This document shows positions 42,508 through 52,279 of a stretch of 64,000 nt of DNA, piece by piece (the first letter of the stretch is position 1; each line of letters opens with the position of its first letter). The DNA lies in the NCBI GenBank assembly GCA_030447865.1, contig JAUJOD010000006.1, forward strand, positions 1-64,000. Reading direction: 5' to 3'. The position numbers were made by a program, and so were the translations under genes. The notes under the pieces were generated by a model. It worked only from the letters and a program-made list of their open reading frames with translations, made no database searches and was not told where the DNA came from. This DNA is from Nocardioidaceae bacterium (GTDB taxonomy: Bacteria; Actinomycetota; Actinomycetes; Propionibacteriales; Nocardioidaceae).

Positions 42508-43080
42508 TCAAGTTCTCCCGGTCGCCCCGCCGATCGCGGTTCGCGGGCTCGCCTCGTCGGCCGCCGGCTCCCCCAGTGGCGGGGAGAACAGGCTTCCCGG
42601 CGCTCCCGACGCCTCCAGACCGAGCAGGAACCGCTTGCGGTCCAGACCGCCGGCATAACCGGTCAACCTGCCGGTGGATCCGATCACGCGGTGGCAGGGT
42701 ACGACGATCGCCACCGGATTCGAACCATTGGCCAGCCCTACCGCCCGTGACGCCCCCGGAGCCATCCCAAGCCGCCCGGCGATCTCGCCGTACGACGCAG
42801 TGGTGCCGTACGGGATCTGCCTCAGCTCGTCCCAGACGCGCTGCTGGAACGGCGTCCCGCGGCCACCCAATGGCAAGTCGAACGTCTCCAACTCTCCCGC
42901 GAAGTAGGCAAGCAACTGCCGCCGCGCCTCGACGAGGACACGCGGGGGCTCATCGCTGGCTGCTACCTCGACGGGCTCAGCCACGAACGAGACGGCCGTC
43001 AACGAGTCGCCCTCAGCGGTCAGTACCAGCGGTCCAACCGGGGACTGCATGGCCAGTTGTCGGGTGCTTGGGGTCTGCAT
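42508..43080 (-). CDS. ogt: Methylated-DNA-[protein]-cysteine S-methyltransferase
   Basis: 190 aa. [20 protein letters not shown], then [19 protein letters not shown] with the alkyl-acceptor Cys in PCHR and the following [13 protein letters not shown]. Removes O6-alkyl groups from guanine. The ATG at 43080 overlaps the stop of the upstream Ada/AlkA gene (ATGA), giving a two-gene alkylation-repair operon. The about 25-residue C-terminal tail is longer than in E. coli Ogt. Confidence 0.95.
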   Translation of the reverse strand: MQTPSTRQLAMQSPVGPLVLTAEGDSLTAVSFVAEPVEVAASDEPPRVLVEARRQLLAYFAGELETFDLPLGGRGTPFQQRVWDELRQIPYGTTASYGEIAGRLGMAPGASRAVGLANGSNPVAIVVPCHRVIGSTGRLTGYAGGLDRKRFLLGLEASGAPGSLFSPPLGEPAADEASPRTAIGGATGRT

Positions 43081-44615
43081 CACTTCTCGCTCTCCTTGGT
43101 TCCGGCACTCCACACGTGCAGCAAGGCGTAGGACCGCCACGGCCGCCACCGTTCGGCAACCCGGTCGTCGACAGCCAGCCCAAGCCGGCTCATCCCCTGC
43201 CTGACGCCGAGGTCGGTCGGCAGGAAGACGTCCGGGTCACCGAGCCCGCGCAGCGCGATGTAGTCGGCCGTCCACGGGCCGATCCCCGGCAGCCGCAGCA
43301 GCGCAGCGCGTACGTCGGCCCGGTCCGCGCTGCGATCGAGCACGACCTCGCCCGTCGCTACAGCTGCGGCCACTCCGACGACTGCGCCGGCCCGAGATCT
43401 CGGCATCGGCAGCGCGGCGGGATCGGCTGCAGCGAGCGCGTGCGGAGTCGGGAACAGCCGGGTTATTGCGCCGGTGCCGGGTAACGGTTCGCCCAAGGGG
43501 ACACCGGCGGGCGGTGGTTGAGCACCGGGCAACGGTTCGCCGTACTCCCTGACAAGTCGGCTGGTGATGGTCCGGGCTCCAGCTACCGATATCTGCTGGC
43601 CAACGATCGCTCGGATGGCGACCTCGAAGCCGTCGACGTGTCCCGGAACCCGCACGCCGGGGCGCCTGGCGACGTGCGGCGCCAGGACGGGGTCGTGACT
43701 CAGCTGGCCGTCGATGGCGATCGGGTCGGCGTCGAGGTCGAGCAGCCGGCGGCAGCGCTCAACCGCGGCCGCAAGGTCGCGCAGGTCGGCGAGCCGCAGC
43801 GTGCACTCGACCCGGTCGGCGTGCGGCGTCAGCCAGGCGGTGCCAGGACCGGTCGGCAGTCGCAGGCTCCGGGCGTACGTCGACCCGTCGCAGACCTCGA
43901 TCCCGCTGACCGCGCGCCGGCCGAGGAAGTCCAGGAGCCCGTCGGCGTCAAAGGGTTGCCGCACTGGCAGCGAGACGGTGATGAGGCCTGGCGAGAGGGT
44001 CCTCTGGTTCGGACGGCGCGTGTGCCGCAGCTGGGACGGGGTGGCGCCGTACACCTCGAGGACCGTGGCGTTGAACTGTCGGACGCTGGAGAACCCGGCG
44101 GCAAACGCGACGTCCGCAAGGCCCATGTCGGTGGTCTCGATCAGGATGCGGGCGGTGTGCGAGCGCTGCGCGCGCGCCAGTGACAGCGGCCCCGCCCCGA
44201 GCTGGTCGATGAGCAAGCGATTGAGGTGGCGCGGCGTGTAACCGGCGCGCGCCGCCAGGCCGGTCACGCCCTCCCGTTCGACGACTCCGTCAGCGATCAT
44301 CCGCATTGCTCGTCCGGCGACGTCGGCCCTGACATCCCACTGGGGAGAGCCTGGGGTCAGGTCGGGTCGACAGCGCCGACATGCCCGGAAGCCAGCCCGT
44401 TGGGCTGCCGCGGCGGTGACGTAGAAGCTGACGTTCTTGCGCAGTGGCGTCACGGCCGAACACGACGGTCGGCAGTAGATGCCGGTCGTCTTCACGCCGG
44501 TGTAGAAGACGCCATCGAACCTGCGGTCGCGACTCTGCACCGCGCGGTAGCAGTGCTCGGCGTTGGGAATGGGGTCGGCCTCGGCGTCAGCGACGGCGGC
44601 GTACGTCAAGGGCAT
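43080..44615 (-). CDS. alkA: Ada-AlkA fusion: methylation-responsive regulator plus 3-methyladenine DNA glycosylase
   Basis: 511 aa. N-terminal Ada zinc domain with four Cys ([13 protein letters not shown] and FRACRRC), then an AraC-type HTH ([20 protein letters not shown] and [20 protein letters not shown]), then AlkA N-domain and HhH-GPD glycosylase ([34 protein letters not shown] with the catalytic Asp in FLPTD following). It senses methyl damage, activates repair genes and excises alkylated bases. ATG 44615 is the family start. Cotranscribed with ogt. In many actinobacteria the leuCD genes stand near HU; here this repair pair occupies the space. Confidence 0.93.
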   Translation of the reverse strand: MPLTYAAVADAEADPIPNAEHCYRAVQSRDRRFDGVFYTGVKTTGIYCRPSCSAVTPLRKNVSFYVTAAAAQRAGFRACRRCRPDLTPGSPQWDVRADVAGRAMRMIADGVVEREGVTGLAARAGYTPRHLNRLLIDQLGAGPLSLARAQRSHTARILIETTDMGLADVAFAAGFSSVRQFNATVLEVYGATPSQLRHTRRPNQRTLSPGLITVSLPVRQPFDADGLLDFLGRRAVSGIEVCDGSTYARSLRLPTGPGTAWLTPHADRVECTLRLADLRDLAAAVERCRRLLDLDADPIAIDGQLSHDPVLAPHVARRPGVRVPGHVDGFEVAIRAIVGQQISVAGARTITSRLVREYGEPLPGAQPPPAGVPLGEPLPGTGAITRLFPTPHALAAADPAALPMPRSRAGAVVGVAAAVATGEVVLDRSADRADVRAALLRLPGIGPWTADYIALRGLGDPDVFLPTDLGVRQGMSRLGLAVDDRVAERWRPWRSYALLHVWSAGTKESEK

Positions 44616-44693
44616 GGCACCCAATCTAGGGCTATGCCGACGCCCAGACTCGCGAGAATCGGACATGAGGGTCCTGGGCTGCTTGCGGCAGGC

Positions 44694-45599
44694 TCACCGG
44701 GACAGGACGGCGTCCACGACCGGCCGGACGCGTTCGACGTGGTCCACGAGGCTTCCCATCAGGCGGTTGCGGGATGCGAAGAAACCGGTTGTCCCGAGGC
44801 GATAGAGGAGAGCGCGAACCAGCAACTGGCTCCAGTCGTCGCCCGTGGCCCACTCATCGAGCAGTCCCAGCGGTGCACCCTGGAAGGTCACTGCGTCGGT
44901 GCTGGCAATGGCATTGGCCATCCCGACGGGTCGGAAGTACGGCGGCCAATCGATGACTGCTGGCGGGAGCCCGTCTGCCACCAGCACGTTGGGCAAGATG
45001 TCCCCGTGTATCACCTGTGCTGGGGTGGAGACTGGGGCAAGATGACCGCGCAGCCGTCCGATCAAGGCGAGCGTCTCGTCATCGCCTTCAGGTTCGGCTC
45101 CCTCCCACGCCAGGCGGTCGCCGAACGCCCACGGGTCGTCACGAGAGTCTATGAACTCGGGCCGGGGCAGGCCCTTGACGCTGTGATGAAAGACGTCGCT
45201 GGCGTGCCTGACTGTCGCCAACTCCCTGCGCAGGTCGACGTCACGACCCCGCAGGAAGACATGGGCGCCCCAACCATCAGTGGACCAGCAGCCTGCCTCT
45301 CGGAGCTGGGGGCGAACCGGCTCTGGCACTCGAACTCCCTCGCCGTCCCAGGCGGCGTACACGTCACACACCCAGTCGTGCTCCGGGACGCAACCCACTG
45401 GTTTCACGACGAGCCGTCCGTCGGTCCAGGCGTGGCCCATGCCACCGGGAAGGCGACGCAGCGCGTCTTCGCGGACACCAAACGCACGAATGGCGCTGGG
45501 GGTAGGAGCGCGCTGACGCCATTCCCAGTCGGTGTCGTCGAGTAGGCGGACTCCTTCGGGCGACGTCGCTGTGGTGCTGCCGCGTTGCCGCTTCTCCAC
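44694..45599 (-). CDS. Aminoglycoside phosphotransferase-like protein
   Basis: About 301 aa. RRLPGGMGHAWTDGRLVVKP matches the family of small actinobacterial kinase-like proteins (glycine loop and ATP Lys), and QVIHGDILPNVLVADGLPPA then VIDWPPYFRPVG gives the catalytic HGD...N and metal Asp. GTG 45599 was picked; the region before it is Arg-rich. The start is uncertain and the true one could be further in. Substrate unknown. A convergent/divergent single gene, not in an operon. Confidence 0.65.
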   Translation of the reverse strand: MEKRQRGSTTATSPEGVRLLDDTDWEWRQRAPTPSAIRAFGVREDALRRLPGGMGHAWTDGRLVVKPVGCVPEHDWVCDVYAAWDGEGVRVPEPVRPQLREAGCWSTDGWGAHVFLRGRDVDLRRELATVRHASDVFHHSVKGLPRPEFIDSRDDPWAFGDRLAWEGAEPEGDDETLALIGRLRGHLAPVSTPAQVIHGDILPNVLVADGLPPAVIDWPPYFRPVGMANAIASTDAVTFQGAPLGLLDEWATGDDWSQLLVRALLYRLGTTGFFASRNRLMGSLVDHVERVRPVVDAVLSR

Positions 45600-45694
45600 G
45601 CCCAGGACACTACAGTTACGCGCCGACCACTGAGACGCTGCGACATGTGCAATATCCGGTCGCATCAGGTGGCTGGTCTTGATGGGATCGTCAG

Positions 45695-46636
45695 GTGACC
45701 ACCCCGCTGCACGACGACGAGATTCCGATAGATCTTCCTCTGGTTCGGGCTCTCCTCGACCGCGCCTTCCCGGCGTATGCGGCGCTTCTGCTGAGTCGGC
45801 TCAGCTCCTCGGGGTCGAGCAACGCTCTCTTCCTGCTCGGTGATGACTTCCTGGTCAGGCTTCCCCGCCAACCCGGAGGATCCGCGACCATCGAGAAGGA
45901 AGCTCGTTGGCTAACGCCGATCAGGCCCCTGCTGCCCGTGTCGGTGCCAAACATCGTCGCCGTCGGCGAACCTGCTCTGGGTTACCCCGAGCGATGGTCC
46001 GTCGTGCGCTGGATCCAAGGAGACGTCCCGCCCGCAGTCGGCCCGGAGACGTCCGTTGACCCCACCCGCCGCTGCTTGGCGGCCGACCTCGCCGGCGTCA
46101 TCACGGCGCTGCGCCGGATCGACGTACCTGCGGACGCGCTTCGTGATCCGGCTCTTCGCTGGTATCGGGGTGAGCCACTCGCGACACGAGACGCAGACAC
46201 CCGCCGTGACATCGAAGCGTGCCGCGCGGTCCCCGGCCTCGATCTCGACCTCGACGCCGCGCGGAGGTTCTGGGACGAGGCAATGACCTTGCCGGGAATC
46301 GACGGAAGAGTGCCGCCGCAGTGGTACCACGGTGACCTTCTGGCGGAGAACTTGCTGGTTCGCGACGGACGCCTCGCTGCGGTCCTCGACTTCGGAGGCC
46401 TCTCGATTGGCGACCCCACCGTCGATCTCATCGTCGGATGGGAGGTCCTCGACGCTCCAGCCCGCGAGGTCCTCCGCACGTCGCTCGACGTCGATGACGC
46501 GTCCTGGCTGCGCGGAAGAGCCTGGGCACTCTCGCTGGCCATCGGTGCCTTCCCGTACTACTGGCGCACGATGCCGGCACGGTGCGCCAGCCGCCTCGCC
46601 GTGGCGAGATCTGTGCTGGCCGACGCCGCAGACTGA
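45695..46636 (+). CDS. Aminoglycoside phosphotransferase (APH) family protein
   Basis: 313 aa, complete. SSSGSSNALFLLGDDFLVRL (nucleotide loop and Lys region replaced by Arg), WYHGDLLAENLLVRDG (catalytic Asp and Asn) and LDFGGLSIGDPTVDLIVGWE (metal Asp) are the family signatures. Such enzymes phosphorylate aminoglycosides, macrolides or metabolites. GTG 45695 directly after TCAG. Stands alone between another APH-like gene and an antitoxin-like gene. Resistance function cannot be assumed. Confidence 0.85.
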   Translation: MTTPLHDDEIPIDLPLVRALLDRAFPAYAALLLSRLSSSGSSNALFLLGDDFLVRLPRQPGGSATIEKEARWLTPIRPLLPVSVPNIVAVGEPALGYPERWSVVRWIQGDVPPAVGPETSVDPTRRCLAADLAGVITALRRIDVPADALRDPALRWYRGEPLATRDADTRRDIEACRAVPGLDLDLDAARRFWDEAMTLPGIDGRVPPQWYHGDLLAENLLVRDGRLAAVLDFGGLSIGDPTVDLIVGWEVLDAPAREVLRTSLDVDDASWLRGRAWALSLAIGAFPYYWRTMPARCASRLAVARSVLADAAD

Positions 46637-46727
46637 GGCGGTTCCCGGAGCAGCCGAGAGTGCTCCACGCAAGGTCAGAAGCCCTCTCGCCAACCTGGCG
46701 AAGGACCTCGGTGCCTCCGCGTCTCAT

Positions 46728-46745
46728 AGTAATACTTGCTATAGT
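46728..46745 (+). promoter_or_regulatory. Promoter/operator of the second XRE antitoxin gene
   Basis: AGTA-A-TACT (46728-46736) is a short perfect palindrome next to TATAGT (46740-46745), which lies 7 nt from the ATG at 46753, so the mRNA is probably leaderless. Same geometry as at 1.5 and 8.75 kb. Confidence 0.5.
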
Positions 46746-46752
46746 CGTGTCC

Positions 46753-47271
46753 ATGACCCACAGACGCGAGGTGCTGCGTGAGGTGATGCTGGAGACTGGC
46801 ACCACCCAGTCGGAGCTGTCTCGGCTCTGCGGTGTGAGGCAGCCCAGCATCAGTCAGTTCTTGTCGGGTCGCGTGGAGATGAGTGACGACATGCTCGACC
46901 GGCTGTTGTCGTGCATGGGTTTTCGCTTGGAGGTGGTCCGACGTCCGATCAGGCGCGATCTCAACCGTTCGACGGAGCGTTCGTGGCAGCTCCATCGCCG
47001 GCTTTCGACGCATCTGACCCTGGAGACCCTGGAGGAGTGGCGGCCGACGATCTTGCGCAACCTCGAGCGGCTGCGCGGCAGCGTGCAAGGCCAGCCTCAC
47101 GTCAGGAACCTGGACCGCTGGTGGCGACTCGTCCGCGACCGGGACTTGCCTGGGCTGCGCCGCGTGATGACAAGCCTCGACACCGACTCGGTGGAGATGC
47201 GAGAGGTCTCCCCGCTGGGCGGCCTGCTGCCCCAGGATGCGCGTTCCAAGGTCTTGGGCTTGGCGGACTGA
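46753..47271 (+). CDS. XRE-family HTH antitoxin-like regulator
   Basis: 172 aa. TTQSELSRLCGVRQPSISQFLSG (split here by family position 20-42) is an XRE HTH. The remainder (ERSWQLHRRLSTHLTLETLE, RWWRLVRDRDLPGLRRVMTS) is the helical domain seen in XRE proteins paired with DUF6036-like nucleotidyltransferases. The stop TGA overlaps the ATG of the next gene (TGATG). It has its own leaderless-type promoter. Partner gene is internally deleted, so it is an orphan regulator now. Confidence 0.8.
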   Translation: MTHRREVLREVMLETGTTQSELSRLCGVRQPSISQFLSGRVEMSDDMLDRLLSCMGFRLEVVRRPIRRDLNRSTERSWQLHRRLSTHLTLETLEEWRPTILRNLERLRGSVQGQPHVRNLDRWWRLVRDRDLPGLRRVMTSLDTDSVEMREVSPLGGLLPQDARSKVLGLAD

Positions 47272-47660
47272 TGCGCCGCGACCAGCTCGAACACGCAAAC
47301 CGCACGGCGTACCAGATTATCCAGCAGCCGGAAGTCATCGTCGTGGGCTCGCAGGCGATCCTCGACACCGCTGTCCTGCCGGAGGGATGGCGTGACCGCC
47401 TGGTGAAGGTGCAGAACGCCAACACTGCCGCGCCCGCAGGCGAGCCGCGGTTCACGGGCTGGTGTCTCGACAAGGAAGACCTCTGCGTCGCCAAGCTCTG
47501 CGCCTTCCGCGAGAAGGGCCGCAACTTCGTCGCAGCACTTCTTAATCCTGGGCTGGTCGACGGCGAAATCATCTCGACCCGGCTCGGCGCGGTCCCCGAC
47601 GTGCACCTGACGGCAACCGGCCGGGCACTCTCATGGCTGGCGTCCAAGGCGTCGAGCTGA
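47271..47660 (+). pseudogene. DUF6036-like nucleotidyltransferase toxin with internal deletion
   Basis: 129 aa in frame. The start RRDQLEHANRTAYQIIQQPE then VIVVGSQAILDT and the end LPEGWRDRLVKVQNANTAAP, GWCLDKEDLCVAKLCAFREK belong to a protein that is normally about 190 aa. Between ILDT and VLPEGW some 60 residues are missing, including the segment that carries the acidic metal-binding residues (usually REVDxLP-like). The reading frame is preserved but the active site is gone. Encoded right behind the XRE gene, overlapping its stop. I recall the family pattern from memory; a database comparison would confirm it. Confidence 0.65.
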
Positions 47661-47792
47661 GGCCAAATCGTCGTCCATGCTCGGAACGCGATCGCAAGGC
47701 TTTCTGTGCCAGGTTGTCGTATCGGCGGGATGCCGTTCGTGGTGGGGGTAGCAGGCGGTCATCGGGACCGCCCAGAATTAAGGAGAAGTGAG

Positions 47793-48158
47793 ATGACGCA
47801 CTACTTGTTGAGCGTGCATGGCCCCGCCGAGAGGGACGAGTTCGGCAACTACGGCTCCAAGGAGGAGATGGAGGAGGCGTTCGCCGCGACCGGCGCCTTC
47901 AATGACAAGCTTCACGCCGATGGCTACTGGGTCTTCGCCGGTGGGCTTCAGTCGGCATCGACCGCGACCGTCGTCGACGGCCGGGGTGAGACGCCGGTGA
48001 TGACCGACGGCCCCTATCTTGAGACCAAGGAGGTCATCGGGGGTTTCTGGGTCATCGACGCGCCCGACCTCGACGTGGCGCTCAAGCTCGCGGCCGAGGG
48101 GTCCAAGGCGTGCCGGGGCAAGGTCGAGGTCCGTCCGTTCGACGGCCTCGCAACCTGA
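47793..48158 (+). CDS. YCII/DGPF-domain protein
   Basis: 121 aa. MTHYLLSVHGPAE, GGLQSASTATVVDGRGETPV and MTDGPYLETKEVIGGFWVID (the DGPF-type motif) then ALKLAAEGSKACRGKVEVRPF. Proteins of this type stand next to ECF sigma factors in actinobacteria and proteobacteria, as here. AAGGAG at 47780-47785 sets ATG 47793. The sigma factor that follows is broken, so the pair's regulatory link is lost. Confidence 0.9.
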   Translation: MTHYLLSVHGPAERDEFGNYGSKEEMEEAFAATGAFNDKLHADGYWVFAGGLQSASTATVVDGRGETPVMTDGPYLETKEVIGGFWVIDAPDLDVALKLAAEGSKACRGKVEVRPFDGLAT

Positions 48159-48182
48159 GCCGGCCCGAACCACGACTGATCG

Positions 48183-48735
48183 ATGCAGGGCGGAACGGCG
48201 GCCGTCGAGCGGGTCTTCCGCGAGGAGTACGGCCGCCTGATCGCTTCGCTCGTCCGCCGCTTCGGTGACATCGACATCGCAGAGGAGGCACTCGTGGCCG
48301 CGTTGGAGAAGCGGCCGGAGTCCGGCGTACCACCCAACCCCGGCGGCTGGCTCACCACCGCCACGGGCAACCGCGCGATCGACCGGATCCGCCGCGAGAA
48401 GCAGCGCGCCACGAAGCACCAGGCCGCCTTCATGTACCACGACGACACGCCCCACGAGCCCACCGGACCGGTCGAGGACGACCGATTGCGGCTGCTGTTC
48501 ACCTGCTGCCACCCGGCGCTCGCACCCGAGGCGCGGATCGCGCTGACGCTCCGCCTCCTCGGTGGTTGACTGTGGGTGAGATCGCGCAGGCGTTCCTCGT
48601 GCCGGAGACCACGATGGCGCAGCGGATCACCCGAGCGAAGAAGCAGATCGCGGCGGCGAAGGTGCCCCTATCGGGTGCCCGAGGCCGCCGACCTCATCGA
48701 GCGGCTCGGCGGCCATCTCCGACCCGCTCATTGGC
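48183..48735 (+). pseudogene. ECF-type RNA polymerase sigma factor (YCII-linked), two frameshifts and truncated
   Basis: ATG 48183 opens AAVERVFREEYGRLIASLVR and IDIAEEALVAALEKRPESGV (region 2), then DDRLRLLFTCCHPALAPEAR and ALTLRLLGG. A missing base near 48567 stops this frame. The next frame has VGEIAQAFLVPETTMAQRIT then RAKKQIAAAKVP (region 4), and an extra C near 48666 moves on to YRVPEAADLIERLGG. The protein then ends near 48735, while relatives run to about 400 aa. A clear corpse of the sigma factor that normally pairs with the YCII gene. Confidence 0.85.
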
Positions 48736-48786
48736 ATGAGCGACCGCACCGCGCCGTGAGCGGACGGGTCATGCGAGGGTTGCCCG

Positions 48787-49572
48787 GTGGCGAACACACT
48801 GGAAGGCGAAAGGCCCGCGGACTACCTCACGCGGTTGGCGGCATCCGACCTCGGTCGCAGCTACAAGTCGCTCATCGTTGAGGAGTTGGGCATCCGGCCA
48901 GGTGCCACGGTTCTCGACCTTGGTTGTGGCCCAGGTGCAGACTTAGCAGCGCTCGCGGAAGCCGTCGGCTCGACCGGCCGAGTGCTGGGCATCGACAACG
49001 ATGCCTCCGCGGTTGCGGAGGCGGTTCAGGCCGTCTCGGGCCTTCCTCAAGTCGAGGTCGAGGAGGGCGACGTTCATCACCTCGAACTGTCCGAGCGTTC
49101 TGTGGATCGGGTCCACACCGACCGAGTACTCCAGCATGTCGCGGACCCGAACGCTGTTGTGGCCGAGGCCGCCCGGGTCCTGCGCCCTAGAGGCATCGGT
49201 GGTTTCGCTGAGCCTGACTGGGACACTCTTGTGGTCGACTATCCCGACCCTGCGATCCCGATCGCGTACCGCCAATTCATCACCGACCGGGTCGTCCGCA
49301 ACTCCCGCATCGGCCGACAGGTTCCGGCGCTGTGTGAAGGCAACGGCCTTGTCCCAAACCGAGTCATCCCAATCACGGCGGTCTTCCGAGACGTAACGGA
49401 GGCAGACAGGATTTTCGGCTTCCAGCGAGTGACCCATCGGGCTGTTGCCGCCGAATACCTGACGGTAAAGCAGGGCGAATCATGGATCCACCACCTGCGC
49501 ACCGCGCGACTGTTCGCCTCGGTAACGCTCTTCGTCACCTTTGCTGAACGCAAGCCCGGAGACCCGGCGTGA
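48787..49572 (+). CDS. Class I SAM-dependent methyltransferase
   Basis: 261 aa. ATVLDLGCGPGADLAALAEA (motif I), RVLGIDNDASAVAEA, VEVEEGDVHHLELSERSVDR, then RVLQHVADPNAVVAEAARVL and RPRGIGGFAEPDW: the UbiE/COQ5-like small-molecule methyltransferase pattern. GTG 48787 has GAGGGTTGC upstream. A 7-bp hairpin follows. Substrate unknown. Intact, between broken genes. Confidence 0.88.
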   Translation: MANTLEGERPADYLTRLAASDLGRSYKSLIVEELGIRPGATVLDLGCGPGADLAALAEAVGSTGRVLGIDNDASAVAEAVQAVSGLPQVEVEEGDVHHLELSERSVDRVHTDRVLQHVADPNAVVAEAARVLRPRGIGGFAEPDWDTLVVDYPDPAIPIAYRQFITDRVVRNSRIGRQVPALCEGNGLVPNRVIPITAVFRDVTEADRIFGFQRVTHRAVAAEYLTVKQGESWIHHLRTARLFASVTLFVTFAERKPGDPA

Positions 49573-49575
49573 CCT

Positions 49576-49597
49576 CCCGCTCATCGGCACGAGCGGG
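49576..49597 (+). terminator. Hairpin after the methyltransferase gene
   Basis: CCCGCTC and GAGCGGG form a 7-bp stem with an 8-nt loop 4 nt after the stop, followed by CGTTTACG. Probable intrinsic terminator. Confidence 0.55.
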
Positions 49598-50085
49598 CGT
49601 TTACGTGATCGTCCTTGCGGCGACCCAGTGTCGCCTGCCGCTGTGCGCAGCAGGCACGGGAGCTCCTTGCCATTTCGTCTGCATGCACCTAGCGATCGAC
49701 TGAGGAGGAGCTGCCCGACGTGGCCAAGGCCGCGCACGCGGTGGTCACTCGCGGCGCTAAGAGGCAGCTCTGACGGCGCGAGAAGACCACCGGATGTGGT
49801 CCCATTTCCGGGATGAACGGGCCGGGGATGTGGTGCACGGCCGGCGTCCCGTAGAGGGTCCCGTTGTGGAACTTGGACTCGGACGGCTGTTGCGGGACGC
49901 TCAAGCACGGATAGGGGTTTGGCCAGCCTCCTTGCCGTTTGTGGTTGCTTACGGGAATCACGGCAAACATCCGGACAACGTCCGCTGCAGTCGCTGCGCT
50001 GAGCGCTAGCCCCATATGCCCTGGCAGTGCCCGCTGGATTGAGTCAAAGTCAACCCGTGCTGAGGTCGAGCGGTAGCGTGCGCGT
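49598..50085. other. Gene-free stretch
   Basis: No gene I can support on either strand. One minus-strand frame around 49770-49960 has a fairly protein-like composition (PNPYPCLSVPQQPSESKFHN) but no start, family or ribosome site. Confidence 0.4.
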
Positions 50086-50751
50086 GTGGTTCTCGCAGAA
50101 CGACTCGAGGGCGCCTGGCCGATCTTTGGACTCAGGCTCACGCTAGGCGACGTCGTCTTGCGCCATGTTCGCGAAGTGGATCTGCCGCACCTAGCGGTCA
50201 TCCAGCCCAAGGACTACGAGCATGATCCCCGAGCCGAGCCATTCCCTGGGCACGACCTCTGCCGGCATCGTCAGCGTCTGGTCTGCCAGGGCTAGTGGCG
50301 TTCGGTCGGCAACTGGTCGCCGGCGTCGTGGTGCCTCGACTTCATTGTTGAGTACCGCGGTGAGGTGGTGGGCGTGCAGTCGCTGGAGGCGGTCCAGTTC
50401 CTCGACCTCCGAACGGTCGACTCCGGCTCCTGGCTGATTGCGGCGGCTCGTGGTCGCGGCATCGGTGTCGCCATGCGACAAGCCGTGCTGGTTCTCGCTT
50501 TCGACCATCTTGGGGCACGGGCAGCCGTCTCCTCGGCCCGGGCGGACAACGAGGCGTCGCTGGCCGTATCACGACGGCTTGGCTATCGGGACAATGGCGT
50601 CAGTCTGAACGCCGGAGACCGCGGCATCGTCGAACTCCGGCACATGAGGCTGACTATGGAGGAATGGAAAGCGTCCGGCCGCTCGCGACAGGTCGAGGTG
50701 CCTGGACTTGAGCCTTGCCTCTCCTGGTTCGGTCTCGACCATCCCGCGTGA
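50086..50751 (+). pseudogene. GNAT-family N-acetyltransferase with an in-frame amber codon
   Basis: GTG 50086 starts VVLAERLEGAWPIFGLRLTL. At 50293-50295 a TAG interrupts the frame, and the same frame goes on with WRSVGNWSPASWCLDFIVEY, GVQSLEAVQFLDLRTVDSGS, AAARGRGIGVAMRQAVLVLA (acetyl-CoA loop RGRGIG) and ARADNEASLAVSRRLGYRDN. In this acetyltransferase type the interrupted spot reads YWRSVG, so TAC or TAT became TAG. Single point mutation, otherwise complete at about 221 codons. Confidence 0.85.
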
Positions 50752-50789
50752 CGATCGCTCAGAAGCGGGGTCTGGTGGACTGACAGACC

Positions 50790-51142
50790 GCAGCGTCGAC
50801 CCGGAAGTTAGCCGTCGAGCGTCTGGTACCGAACAGTGCAAACAGGTACGACGCCTTGCCGAGCGACGGCTGACCGGCGGCATGCGCCGTGGGGTCGTCA
50901 CCGTCGGTGGGGCGGCGGAGGCGGCACGGAAACGCCGTAACCAGGTCATCCACCAGGACTGGCTGCTGCGAGGACCCGACGCCATGCGCCCGGTCGCTGA
51001 CCTCAACGATGTCGCGCCGCAGGGCCTGCCTGCGCACCTTGAGGCGTGGGAACGTGAGTCCAAGCGTCCCAAGACTGGGAGCAGGTACCAGCCCACACCC
51101 TTGACGTCCTTCCTGCGCAGACCCTCGAGGACCTTCGGCTAG
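50790..51142 (+). pseudogene. Remnant of a small helical (HEPN-like?) protein
   Basis: EAARKRRNQVIHQDWLLRGP and MRPVADLNDVAPQGLPAHLE in one frame, then after about 51062 SQDWEQVPAHTLDVLPAQTL and EDLRLG to a stop in the next frame. RNQVIH fits R-x4-H. There is no start of gene upstream. Fragment of an unidentified gene with a frameshift. Confidence 0.45.
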
Positions 51143-51227
51143 GGTCGGGCCAAGAGCGGCGATTTTCGCCGACGACCGGAGGAGGTGAGTCCCATTTTCC
51201 CTTTCCGAACGACTGGAAGGCAGTTCC

Positions 51228-52087
51228 ATGGCGCTCACTCCGACGACCACCTTCGCCACCGCCGATGACGGTGCACGTCTCGCCGCCCACCTGATCGGCG
51301 CAGGGTCGCCACTCCTGTGCTTGCCCGGGGGCCTTCTGCTCGATGCCGCCTATCTTGGCGACCTCGGCGGCCTCTCGTCGCATCGCCGTCTCGTGCTCCT
51401 CGATCCTCGGGGGAGCGGAGCCTCCGACCACAGCGACAATCCGACCGCGTACCGCTGCGACCGCATGGTCGCCGACGTGGAGGCGCTGCGCCGCCACCTG
51501 GGCCTTGACGCGATCGATCTGCTCGCCCACTCGGCCGGCGCCAACCTCGCCTACCGATACGCCGAACGCCATCCTGACCGGGTCGGCCGACTCGTGCTGG
51601 TGACGCCAAGTGTGTTCGCACTGGGCATCGCCGTCCCCGACTCAGCCCGGCGCGAGATCGCTCTGCTGCGCAAGGACGAGTCTTGGTATGTCGAGGCGGC
51701 AGCGGCGTTGACGTCGATCCAGAACGGTGCCGCGACGGAGGAAGACTGGGCGGCCATTACGCCATTCACCTACGGCCGGTGGGATGACACTGCACGGGCC
51801 ACCATGCCTTGATGGAGGCGCAGCGCAACCCCGACGCCGCGGCCGCGTTCGTCGCCGAAGGCGCCTTCGACCCGCCGGCCACTCGCGCCGCGCTGGCCGC
51901 CTTGGACGCACCTGTCCTGGTACTGGCGGGCGGCTGGGATGTGGGCAACCCCCCGCGAGTCATGGCCCAGGTGGCTGAACTCTTCCCTCGGGCGCAGCTC
52001 GTCGTCCAGCCCGAAGCCGGTCACTTTCCCTGGGTGGATCACGCTGCCCGGTTCCGCCAGCTGATTACATCCTTCCTGCCCGAGTGA
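51228..52087 (+). pseudogene. Alpha/beta hydrolase, frameshifted
   Basis: ATG 51228 begins ALTPTTTFATADDGARLAAH and contains LLCLPGGLLLDAAYLGDLGG, VLLDPRGSGASD and the nucleophile elbow LLAHSAGANLAYRYAERHP. The frame stops at 51812. The next frame resumes HHALMEAQRNPDAAAAFVAE, VLVLAGGWDVGNPP and QPEAGHFPWVD (catalytic Asp region and His), ending at 52087. One C is missing from GGGCC near 51798. Restored length is about 286 aa. Confidence 0.85.
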
Positions 52088-52279
52088 CTCAGCTTCGCCG
52101 CCAACGAAGAGCATCGAGGGCGGCACGCCATCGGTTGACGGGCATTGGCGGCGGACAGACGCACCTCTGGGCGGCATGAGTGGTCGGGCGTAGGCAACCA
52201 GACTCAGAACCCGAAGGTTCCAGACAGGCTCTCGTCGGTGGCGAATAGCCTGGGGATCCTTCGAGTCAAGGGTGACAAC

